This document shows, one piece after another, positions 53,439 through 60,499 of a stretch of 64,000 nt of DNA (position 1 is the stretch's first letter; every line of letters begins with the position of its first letter). The notes under the pieces are model-generated. The model worked only from the letters and a program-made list of their open reading frames with translations, made no database searches and had not been told where the DNA came from. Location of the stretch: the NCBI GenBank assembly GCA_039030175.1, contig JBCCER010000003.1:1-64000 (forward strand), given 5' to 3'. Made by a program: the position numbers and the translations under genes. Source of the DNA: JANQGH01 sp039030175. Lineage in GTDB: Bacteria > Pseudomonadota > Alphaproteobacteria > DSM-16000 > Inquilinaceae.

Positions 53439-53523
53439 GGCCCATCTCCGTTCGATGGGCCCAACACTATCAAGATCCCCTTTCCCCGAACACCGGGCTT
53501 CTAGCCAACGGTTTGTCCGCAGC

Positions 53524-53553
53524 TTGACATTAAAGTATTTGCTTTAATATAGT
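53524..53553 (+). promoter_or_regulatory. Promoter with palindromic ArsR-type operator in the spacer
   Basis: TTGACA (53524-53529, consensus) and TATAGT (53548-53553) are separated by exactly 18 bp. That spacer is itself an inverted repeat, TTAAAG-tatttg-CTTTAA (53530-53547), as expected for a dimeric ArsR-family repressor. A second palindrome, TCTCGCGAGA (53553-53562), lies at the expected transcription start. The ArsR gene is second in the operon it controls. Confidence 0.75.
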
Positions 53554-53589
53554 CTCGCGAGATTGCGAATTTGGCGAAGGAGAACATCG

Positions 53590-54057
53590 ATGTCTGACGA
53601 AAGCTTCACCTTGGAGGTTGCACTCAAAGCGCCGCCGCAAGACGTCTACGCGGCGTTGGCTACCGAAAGCGGAATCAAGGGATGGTGGACGCGAGATTGC
53701 GAGGTCGGCGATGCGGTGGGCGATCGGGCGGTGTTTCGGTTCGGAAAGATGGTCGATGTCATGCGCATCGATGCGCTGGAACCGGGCCGCGAAGTCCGCT
53801 GGCACGTGCTGGAACAGAAAAACCACCTGGCCGATAGTATGGACAACAACAGCGAGTGGGTCGGGACAGAGATCGTCTTCGCCCTGACCAAGGCTCCGGA
53901 CGGCGGCACCATGCTACGCTTCCGGCATGAGGGGCTGACGCCGGACCTTGCTTGCTACAAGATCTGTGACGATGGCTGGAACCACTTTATGCGCACCAGC
54001 CTGCCCGGACTGCTCGACAATGGCGAGGGACTGCCCTATCAGGCCATCGCGAGCTAA
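53590..54057 (+). CDS. SRPBCC/AHSA1 domain protein
   Basis: A 155-residue protein made of one AHSA1-type START-like fold: FTLEVALKAPPQDVYAALAT, GIKGWWTRDCEVGDAVGDRA, FRFGKMVDVMRIDALEPG and a closing WNHFMRTSLPGLL helix. Ligand and role are unknown. I start at 53590 (MSDESF), which has AAGGAG eight to nine bases upstream; an in-frame start at 53563 is inside the likely leader. It is first in an operon with the ArsR regulator. Confidence 0.87.
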   Translation: MSDESFTLEVALKAPPQDVYAALATESGIKGWWTRDCEVGDAVGDRAVFRFGKMVDVMRIDALEPGREVRWHVLEQKNHLADSMDNNSEWVGTEIVFALTKAPDGGTMLRFRHEGLTPDLACYKICDDGWNHFMRTSLPGLLDNGEGLPYQAIAS

Positions 54058-54097
54058 AGATAGTGCAGTTGGCAAGCCCGGTGATCGGCCGCTATAG

Positions 54098-54436
54098 ATG
54101 GCCGTGATGCAAACCAACCGCGCCGCTCCGTCCTCGGGCGATGTCTTTCATGCCGTGGCGGATGCTAATCGACGCAAGCTGCTAGACCTCTTGTCGGATG
54201 GCGAGCGGCCCGTGCAAGACCTCGTGCCGCATTTCGATATGACCTTTCAAGCCGTGTCCCAGCACTTGCACATCTTGGCGGAGGCTGGCTTGGTCACCCG
54301 CCGCAAGCAGGGCCGCTATCGCTACTATCGGGCCCAGCCGGCCGGCCTCCAGGATGTTCACGACTGGACCGGCCGCTACCGCGCGTTCTGGGAGAATAGG
54401 CTCGAGCGTCTCGGCAGCGTTCTTGATGAGACATGA
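54098..54436 (+). CDS. ArsR-family transcriptional regulator
   Basis: A 112-residue winged-helix repressor: VFHAVADANRRKLLDLLSDG, QDLVPHFDMTFQAVSQHLHI (recognition helix) and AGLVTRRKQGRYRYYRAQP (wing). No metal-binding cysteines are present, so it belongs to the branch paired with SRPBCC genes rather than to metal sensors. It may start at 54098 or at the ATG 54107; neither has a good ribosome site. Its stop overlaps the next start by four bases. The palindrome in the promoter upstream is its probable operator. Confidence 0.9.
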   Translation: MAVMQTNRAAPSSGDVFHAVADANRRKLLDLLSDGERPVQDLVPHFDMTFQAVSQHLHILAEAGLVTRRKQGRYRYYRAQPAGLQDVHDWTGRYRAFWENRLERLGSVLDET

Positions 54437-54840
54437 GCTTCAATCTCGACTTTGAAAAGCACTACCCGCACCCGCCTGAGAGGGTCTGGCAGGCCTTGGT
54501 ATCGCCGGATTCATTGGCGCGCTGGCTGATGCCTAACGATTTCGAGCCGATCATCGGCCGGGTTTCGAAGTTTCGCTTTCCACGCGGCGACTGCGACGGA
54601 GAAGAAGGCATCGTTCTAGTCGAAGTCGAAGAAATCGAACGACCAGAATGCATGGTCTGGCTGTGGCGCAATACCGACCAGGACGAGACAACGCGTGTGA
54701 CGTTTACTTTGAAGCCCAGTAACGGCGGGACGCTGCTGCGTCTCAACCACCGCGATATCACGACAGAAGCCGAAGCCGCCAGCCTTGGCGGAGGTTGGCC
54801 GGGTAAGCTGGCAAGCTTGCAAGAGCTTCTCGGGCCCTAG
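54433..54840 (+). CDS. SRPBCC/AHSA1 domain protein
   Basis: A 135-residue single-domain AHSA1-type protein: LDFEKHYPHPPERVWQALVS, PDSLARWLMPNDFEPIIGR, FTLKPSNGGTLLRLNH and GGGWPGKLASLQELL. It is translationally coupled to the ArsR gene (ATGA overlap), the common two-gene arrangement for this family. Its ligand is unknown. Confidence 0.87.
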   Translation: MSFNLDFEKHYPHPPERVWQALVSPDSLARWLMPNDFEPIIGRVSKFRFPRGDCDGEEGIVLVEVEEIERPECMVWLWRNTDQDETTRVTFTLKPSNGGTLLRLNHRDITTEAEAASLGGGWPGKLASLQELLGP

Positions 54841-54952
54841 ACTCGCAAGGACGGCGCCGCTCTGCGACACCGTCCCTACCCTCTTAGGCCTCCTTGCACC
54901 GCCTAAGTATGTTCGTATTCGGTTATGCGTCTATCCGGCTGTTATCCGGGTG

Positions 54953-55258
54953 TCAGATTTCCGCGGAAATCGCTTGGCCACCAGCAAGATCGCAGGCCTC
55001 AAACGATCCGACGTCCATCTGCGTGCCACCGATGTCACAGGCCACGACCAGGTTGGCGGGATATACATCATCGAGCGCAAAAATGGTTGGACCTTCGTTC
55101 AATCCAGCTGCGGACTCGGCAAGCTCATGGGTTATCGTGGCACCGGAATTCATATCGGCCGGATGATAAGCTGCGTTCGCGGCGCCAAATCCCATTGTGG
55201 TCGCCAGTGCAATCGCTGCGGCTGCCGTCACTGCTCCATTCTTCACCTTTGCCATCAT
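54953..55258 (-). CDS. Small exported protein, unknown
   Basis: A 101-residue protein that I do not recognise. It has a clear signal peptide (basic MMAKVKNG, then a hydrophobic alanine-rich stretch) with predicted cleavage at AANA-AYH, after residue 29. The mature part of about 72 residues is acidic with two cysteines (74 and 89) that could form a disulfide in the periplasm. A very strong AAAGGAGG ribosome site supports translation. It stands alone, convergent with the SRPBCC operon, and its leader contains a stable hairpin. Confidence 0.65.
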   Translation of the reverse strand: MMAKVKNGAVTAAAAIALATTMGFGAANAAYHPADMNSGATITHELAESAAGLNEGPTIFALDDVYPANLVVACDIGGTQMDVGSFEACDLAGGQAISAEI

Positions 55259-55292
55259 GTCCTCCTTTCAATGAGTCACTCGGTCTCAAACC

Positions 55293-55316
55293 GGGCCCAG
55301 ATTGGCAATCGGGCCC
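55293..55316 (-). promoter_or_regulatory. Hairpin in the leader of the small exported protein gene
   Basis: Two GGGCCC blocks (55293-55298 and 55311-55316) and the inner GATT/AATC (55300-55303, 55307-55310) fold into a 10-bp stem with one bulged base and a GGC loop. It lies 35-58 nt upstream of the start at 55258. There is no T-run after it in either direction, so it is not a simple terminator. Confidence 0.45.
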
Positions 55317-55746
55317 AAAATCTCGGAGGCCGGTTGGAAGCGACACGTGCTGCCCCGGCCGTTCAAAAAGCCGGCGAGCCGCGTGTCTCAAAGAAAGACG
55401 GTCAAGGCTAGGATTTGACCAGTGGTCCTTATCGACTGCCGAGTTCAATTACTCCACAAAGAACACGGCCCGCCGGAATTTAAAATAACTAACTCTTTTT
55501 TACTTCTAAAGGACGGATCATAACTTCCTTCACATTATGTTTCAGAATATTACAACCTCGCCTTATACTGAATAGGTGGGTTGAATACTCAGAAATGTCA
55601 ACAGGGTTTGATTGGATTTTTGACGGATTCTTAACGCTAATCCGGCCCGGGGGCTCGGATGTCGAAACTCGACCGCAGAGGCCTTCCTTTCTTGTTTAGT
55701 TCGCGCTTGTTATCGTGCGTCAAATGTCTTGGTCCGGAGGGAAATG
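55317..55746. other. Intergenic region without a recognised gene
   Basis: About 430 bp between the exported protein gene and the lipoprotein gene. It is more AT-rich than its surroundings from about 55440 to 55630. I see overlapping inverted repeats at 55400-55427 (GGTCAA/TTGACC and GACCAGTGGTC), and possible but imperfect promoters, for example TTTCTT-17-TATCGT just before the lipoprotein gene. No convincing reading frame or RNA gene is visible. Confidence 0.5.
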
Positions 55747-56361
55747 ATGAGCCGACTGATCGGCATCTTTGCGAGCTTGTTTGCCCTTCTCTTGCTCGCG
55801 GCCTGCATCCGCTACCCATTAGACATGACGGAAGAAGAGTGGCTGCGGCTAACGCCCGCGCAACAGCAGGAGGCAAGAATTGCCGACGCGGAGCTGCGGC
55901 GCGCGCAAGCCGAGCAGGCGGCGGCCGAAGCTGCGGCGCGCGCGCTTGAAGAGCGCAACCGGCTGATCGAGGCCTATCGCAACGCCAGACCCGGGGACAT
56001 CGTCTATTGCGAAATCGACCCGCCTGAAAACTCTTACGGTCGCATTCTGATTCAGCCAGCCAGCGTCACCCTGGTCGACCGCGAAAGCAGGCGTCTACAA
56101 GTCTTGACCGAGAGCCCCCGCCGCACGGAGACAGTCTGGCTTAGTCGCAAGAGCGGCGGCAATGTCGAGCTGTGCGAGTCAAACTTCTCGGGCACGGGTC
56201 CGGTCGGCGCCTGCGACTCGATCTGGTCGATCGATATGGCGTTCGGTCGCCCTGGTTCGACAGGGATCAGTTGGGTCTCTGCTCTACGCGGCGGCACGCT
56301 GACCTGCGAAACCATCGACAGTTTCGGCTCGCCATTTGGGGTCCCGCCCTACCTGCTCTAG
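55747..56361 (+). CDS. Putative lipoprotein, unknown
   Basis: A 204-residue protein with a lipoprotein signal (MSRLIGIFASLFALLLLAAC, lipidated Cys20, followed by Ile). Next comes TEEEWLRLTPAQQQEARIAD and a long alanine/glutamate/arginine coiled coil (about 45-75), then a beta-rich C-terminal part with three cysteines. I do not recognise the family beyond LTPAQQQEA-type lipoproteins. The second of two adjacent ATGs (55747) has the better distance to GGAGG. The HEAT-like gene follows 12 bp later. Confidence 0.75.
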   Translation: MSRLIGIFASLFALLLLAACIRYPLDMTEEEWLRLTPAQQQEARIADAELRRAQAEQAAAEAAARALEERNRLIEAYRNARPGDIVYCEIDPPENSYGRILIQPASVTLVDRESRRLQVLTESPRRTETVWLSRKSGGNVELCESNFSGTGPVGACDSIWSIDMAFGRPGSTGISWVSALRGGTLTCETIDSFGSPFGVPPYLL

Positions 56362-56373
56362 GCACATCGAGAC

Positions 56374-56904
56374 ATGCCAACCCTTGCTGACGACCTAGCG
56401 GAAATCGATCGGGCAATCGCGTCATTCGACGGCAGCCACGTTGCCCCGCTGCGCGACACGGCCTCTGCCATCGCGCCCACCAAGACGATCATCGGCCACT
56501 TGATCAACCGCAGCAACGAGCGGGACGACCCCACCCAGACAGCGACATCGTGGCTGATCAAGCACTATCTCGAACAGGGCGCAGACCTAACTAGCACGCA
56601 TAACGCTGACATTGTCGGCCTTGCAGTAAAACTCGGGCCTTGGCAGGCGCGTCTGCACTTTGCCCAGTCCTTCGCCTGGCTAACCATCCCAAACAACCAA
56701 GCAGCGACAGTCGCCAAGATCTTGGGGGACTGGTTCGCGTCGGAGCATAAATTTCTTCGGGCGTGGGCGTGCGACGCACTCTGGCGATTGGGTCGTCAGC
56801 ACCAACAGTTTCGACAAATGGCCCTCGACATCGTCTTGCAAGCCGAGGCGGACCCGGCGGCATCAGTGAGAGCCCGGGCTCGAAATCTCTTGAAGCTGAA
56901 ATAG
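56374..56904 (+). CDS. HEAT-repeat-like helical protein, unknown
   Basis: A 176-residue soluble, wholly helical protein. The C-terminal half has two to three HEAT/armadillo-like helix pairs (FASEHKFLRAWACDALWRLG, then MALDIVLQAEADPAASVRAR), ending in ARNLLKLK. There is no signal peptide. It may be a small scaffold or a DNA-alkylation-repair-like protein, but nothing confirms this. It is probably cotranscribed with the lipoprotein gene just upstream. Confidence 0.7.
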   Translation: MPTLADDLAEIDRAIASFDGSHVAPLRDTASAIAPTKTIIGHLINRSNERDDPTQTATSWLIKHYLEQGADLTSTHNADIVGLAVKLGPWQARLHFAQSFAWLTIPNNQAATVAKILGDWFASEHKFLRAWACDALWRLGRQHQQFRQMALDIVLQAEADPAASVRARARNLLKLK

Positions 56905-57003
56905 TCAGCTACTTTCACTGTCCCGGTGAAGCCGATCCACGGGCTTTGACCACCGATCAACTTTATCCTTCGCTTGCGGTAACCTGTGGGCTATCGCAAC
57001 CTG

Positions 57004-58215
57004 ATGCCGGCCATGGATGAATGCCATTCCATCGATAGTTCACCTGCCCTTAGGACCTGGCTGCTGACCTTTGCGGTCGCCGTCGTCGGATGCAATTCGC
57101 TGGTGCTCAGCCCCATACTGACCGATGTCGCCAGAGACTTTGTCGCGACGCCAGCGCAGACCGCACGTGCGATTGCTGGCTTTGGCGGCATGACAGCCCT
57201 GTCCGCCTTTTTCTTCGCGCGCCAGATCGACCGGATTGGACCATGGCAAGTTCTGGTCACTGGTATGACTGTGGCGATCATGGCGATCGGCGCCAGTGCC
57301 GCCGCAACCTCTTGGCCGATATTGGCACTGGCCCAGGGTGTCGCAGGTCTAGGCGCCGGGTTGGTCTTGCCGGCGACCTATCACATGGCGACCAGCGTCT
57401 CGACCGGCGACACCGGCCCTCGGGTCGTTGGGCGGGTTCTGGCCGGCTGGTCGCTCTCGATGGTGCTGGGTGTTCCCGCAGCGGCCTTGCTGACCGATCT
57501 GTTAGGCTGGCGATCGGTCTTCCTGGTTCTAGCCGCACTTGGATTGATGTTGCTGGTCGGGTTCATAGCGAAGCTGCCGCGACCTACGCGGCACCCAGAC
57601 GCCACGCACGAAGGGCGCCTAGCGCCCCTTAAGGTACCGACGGTTCCGGTTCTTCTGGTCACGTGCTTTGCCTTCATGATCGGGTTTTATGGGGTCTATC
57701 CCTTTGTCGGCGATCATCTGCGACAAAGCCACGGCATCTCGGCGACGATGGCCGGAATGTTCGTCCTGACCTACGGCGTGGGATTTGGGCTTGCCAGCTT
57801 GGCGGTGGGGGTCGTTGTTCGTGTCGGCGCTCGGCGCCTGTTTCTAGCGGTTCTATTTGCCGTAGCAGTGACATACGCCTTGCTAATCGTCGCGACCAAC
57901 GCCCTATGGTCGACATTGCTTTTGTCCGCGCTTTGGGGCTTTGGCAACCATTTCGGCCTGAACACGCTAGTGATGCAGTTGTCGCGTGCTGATCCGTCCC
58001 GACGCGGTGCTATTCTCGGGTTGAACAGCGCGGTCACATACGTCGCATCGTTCGTGGCAGCCTCTGTCTTTGGCGAGGTCTACACTGAAATCGGATTCGC
58101 GGCGATCTGCTGGATGGCCTGCTTGTCCTTGGTATGTGGCGCCTTACTCGTGATCGTTGCGCTGCCAACTCGGCAAAATGCAGATCGCTCGCTACCCGGC
58201 CAAGGCAGTGCCTAG
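57004..58215 (+). CDS. MFS transporter
   Basis: A major facilitator protein of about 400 residues with twelve hydrophobic segments. Loop 2-3 shows the MFS motif (FFFARQIDRIGPWQVLVTGM), and the proline/glycine-rich TM5 motif GWSLSMVLGVPAAALLTDLL resembles drug exporters of the AraJ/YdhP type. The substrate is not known. The start is uncertain: GTG 56986, ATG 57004 and ATG 57013 are in frame and none has a good ribosome site. It overlaps the convergent esterase by four bases. Confidence 0.85.
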   Translation: MPAMDECHSIDSSPALRTWLLTFAVAVVGCNSLVLSPILTDVARDFVATPAQTARAIAGFGGMTALSAFFFARQIDRIGPWQVLVTGMTVAIMAIGASAAATSWPILALAQGVAGLGAGLVLPATYHMATSVSTGDTGPRVVGRVLAGWSLSMVLGVPAAALLTDLLGWRSVFLVLAALGLMLLVGFIAKLPRPTRHPDATHEGRLAPLKVPTVPVLLVTCFAFMIGFYGVYPFVGDHLRQSHGISATMAGMFVLTYGVGFGLASLAVGVVVRVGARRLFLAVLFAVAVTYALLIVATNALWSTLLLSALWGFGNHFGLNTLVMQLSRADPSRRGAILGLNSAVTYVASFVAASVFGEVYTEIGFAAICWMACLSLVCGALLVIVALPTRQNADRSLPGQGSA

Positions 58216-59069
58216 TTTGTTGGAACAGGGACAGTTTCTTCGATCCAAGCTTGTGTCGATGGGGACCACCCGGCAGGCATACCATGACCACCATCGTGCA
58301 GGCACAACTGCAAACCGCCCCGACTGCAGGACGACCATACCGAGCAGGTCGCACTTCCGACGATCAAATCAGACTGGTCCGGTGCCGCCAGACATTCATT
58401 GACCTCTCGAAGGATCTCAACGCCGGTCAGCACGTCGCCTTGATGCCAAAGAACACCGATAGGGCGCCCCTCCATGGGCACCACTCGGTCGGATGTGCCA
58501 TGCGTGTGCCGCATCATCACCGGCCCGGCATCGCAGGTTTCCGGCAACGGGTTCCAAAACGCACCAGAGATGGGCGCGTAGTGGCTAAACGGAGCGCCGA
58601 TAAAGCACGCCACGGACCAGACCATCGAGCCCCCTTGCGAAAAACCGGCAGCCACGACCCGTTGACGGTCGATCGGATAGCGATCCTGAACGTTCTCAAT
58701 GACGGCGCGTACGTATGCCGTGTCGCTGCGCGCCTGACTGGGCGAGCCTTGATGGGCCCAAGTGTTGTTGCGGCCATCAGCGGCGACAAACAGATAGCCG
58801 GCATCCGTCCAGGCCTCGACCAAACGCTGATTGCGGATCGCTCCTAGTCCGGAGCCTTGATAGCCGTGGAACCAAACGAGTATCGGTAGCGCGGATGTGC
58901 CGTCCCAATCGGAGGGCGCCTCAACGTAATAGCGGCCATCATCTGCCGCGCCTTCGTCCATGAATTCTATCGTGCAAGGCTGTTCGCCGGCGCAGTCTTG
59001 CTGCGCCACTGCTGACGCCGAGATTAGCGCCGCGAGTAAGGCAGCCCCTATCACATGGGCGGTACGCAC
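58212..59069 (-). CDS. Secreted esterase, PHB depolymerase/LpqC-like
   Basis: A 285-residue alpha/beta hydrolase with a signal peptide (MRTAHVIGAALLAALISASAVA, cleavage after AVA). It has the oxyanion region LVWFHGYQGSG, the nucleophile GFSQGGS, and the late acid/histidine region ending HDGGHGMPAGW. The polyhydroxybutyrate depolymerase/feruloyl esterase LpqC group is the closest match that I can name. Several cysteines probably form disulfides. It starts with GTG after a GGAAAGAGA site. The substrate may be a polyester or acylated sugar. Confidence 0.85.
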   Translation of the reverse strand: MRTAHVIGAALLAALISASAVAQQDCAGEQPCTIEFMDEGAADDGRYYVEAPSDWDGTSALPILVWFHGYQGSGLGAIRNQRLVEAWTDAGYLFVAADGRNNTWAHQGSPSQARSDTAYVRAVIENVQDRYPIDRQRVVAAGFSQGGSMVWSVACFIGAPFSHYAPISGAFWNPLPETCDAGPVMMRHTHGTSDRVVPMEGRPIGVLWHQGDVLTGVEILREVNECLAAPDQSDLIVGSATCSVWSSCSRGGLQLCLHDGGHGMPAGWSPSTQAWIEETVPVPTN

Positions 59070-59245
59070 TTATTCTCTTTCCGTCTTGTGTCGCTCAATG
59101 AGCAGCAATCTATAGACCTTGAGCACAGGTCAACGGATCGAGGAACACATGTCCGTGATCCCTATCTCGAAAATACAACCCCTCAGTTGAGTCGAGAGAG
59201 AGGCCAGTCCTAGCAGCCTTCGCAATCAAAACTTTCAATAAGTAC

Positions 59246-59275
59246 TTGATCTTATCCGTCAATCACACGTACAAA
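59246..59275 (+). promoter_or_regulatory. Possible promoter of the RND operon
   Basis: TTGATC (59246-59251), an 18-bp spacer and TACAAA (59270-59275) lie about 35 bp before the RND adaptor start. The match is moderate. No regulator gene is adjacent. Confidence 0.35.
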
Positions 59276-59309
59276 TTGCTGAATTGGCTCGTATTCGACG
59301 ATAGTGATC

Positions 59310-60491
59310 ATGAGTTCTCATCGTATCATCAACGAACCGCCCGAGAGGCGACCGTTCGTTTTGCGTGCTTTCAGCGCTGCCTGCCAGGTCGTCATCGGCG
59401 CTTTCATTGTCACCGTGGTGCTCTTCGCAGCGACGACAATGCGCCAGTCGGGTGTGGCGAGCGGAGACCCGGCCATGCCTGCCCCTATTCCGGTCGAAAC
59501 CCTTCGCCTGGTTGAGGAGGACGGCTATTCGGTTGAGCGGCAATTTGTCGGACGTGTCGTCGCCCGTCAGGAGACCAGCGCCAGCTTCGAGCTTCCCGGC
59601 CGACTAACCGAGATCCTTGTGGACGAGGGCGACCCGGTGCGCGCCGGGGAGGTGATTGCGCGGCTCGATACCGCCCTTCTCCAGGCACGTCTAGACGAAT
59701 GGCAGAGCCGCGCCAACGAGCTCGAAGCCCAAGTGGAACTGGCGGTCCGCACCGAAGAACGTCAGCAGGAGCTGAATCGAAGGGGCCATTCGACAGATCA
59801 GAGACTGGACGAATCTTATTTGCAACGCATTGCGCTTGAGGCCGCGCTGGAGCAGGCGCGCGCCAGCATGCAAAGCGTCGAGATTCAGATCGAGAAGGCG
59901 ACGCTTTTGGCACCTTTCGACGGCACAGTCGGCGCGCGCATGACCGATGTTGGTGCCGTTCTGCAGGCCGGCCAGCCGGTTGTCGACATTGTCGAGGCGG
60001 GCGCCATGGAAGCGCGCATAGGCATTCCCGTGCCCTTAACGCGCGACCTAGAGATCGGCGAAGTTTTTGAGATCATAGTAGCCGACCAAGTCGTGCCGGC
60101 ATCGCTGAATGCCCTTCGCCAAGACGTCGACCGCCAGACCCGTACCGTGATTGCCGTTTTTTTGTTCCAGGATACGGTGACGGTGCCATCAGGTGAGATC
60201 GCCCGGCTGACACTCGAGCGAGTGCACAACGAACCGGGATACTGGCTTCCGTTAGCAGCATTGACGCAAGGCCTGGACGGGTTGTGGTCCGTCTTCGCCG
60301 TCGGGGATACATCATTCGGGGACATCATCGTTCGGCGCGAAGAAGTTGAGATCCTTCACTTCGCTGCCGACCGGGTGTTCGTTCGGGGTACCGTTGCGGA
60401 TGGCGATGAGGTGATCGCTGCGGGGGTTGACCGCGTCACGCCGGGGCAACGTGTCGTACCGACGACCACGCTGATGGCGGACAATCGCTGA
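59310..60491 (+). CDS. RND efflux periplasmic adaptor (membrane fusion protein)
   Basis: A 393-residue adaptor that would join the RND permease to an outer-membrane channel. It has an N-terminal hydrophobic anchor (VVIGAFIVTVVLFAATTM) without a lipobox cysteine, the first lipoyl half (GRLTEILVDEGDPVRAGEVI), an alpha-hairpin (about 120-185), the second lipoyl half (ATLLAPFDGTVGARMTDVG) and a beta-barrel domain. I chose the ATG at 59310; a GTG two codons earlier is possible. The permease starts eight bases after its stop. No outer-membrane channel gene is in the window. Confidence 0.9.
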   Translation: MSSHRIINEPPERRPFVLRAFSAACQVVIGAFIVTVVLFAATTMRQSGVASGDPAMPAPIPVETLRLVEEDGYSVERQFVGRVVARQETSASFELPGRLTEILVDEGDPVRAGEVIARLDTALLQARLDEWQSRANELEAQVELAVRTEERQQELNRRGHSTDQRLDESYLQRIALEAALEQARASMQSVEIQIEKATLLAPFDGTVGARMTDVGAVLQAGQPVVDIVEAGAMEARIGIPVPLTRDLEIGEVFEIIVADQVVPASLNALRQDVDRQTRTVIAVFLFQDTVTVPSGEIARLTLERVHNEPGYWLPLAALTQGLDGLWSVFAVGDTSFGDIIVRREEVEILHFAADRVFVRGTVADGDEVIAAGVDRVTPGQRVVPTTTLMADNR

Positions 60492-60499
60492 ACAACGCG

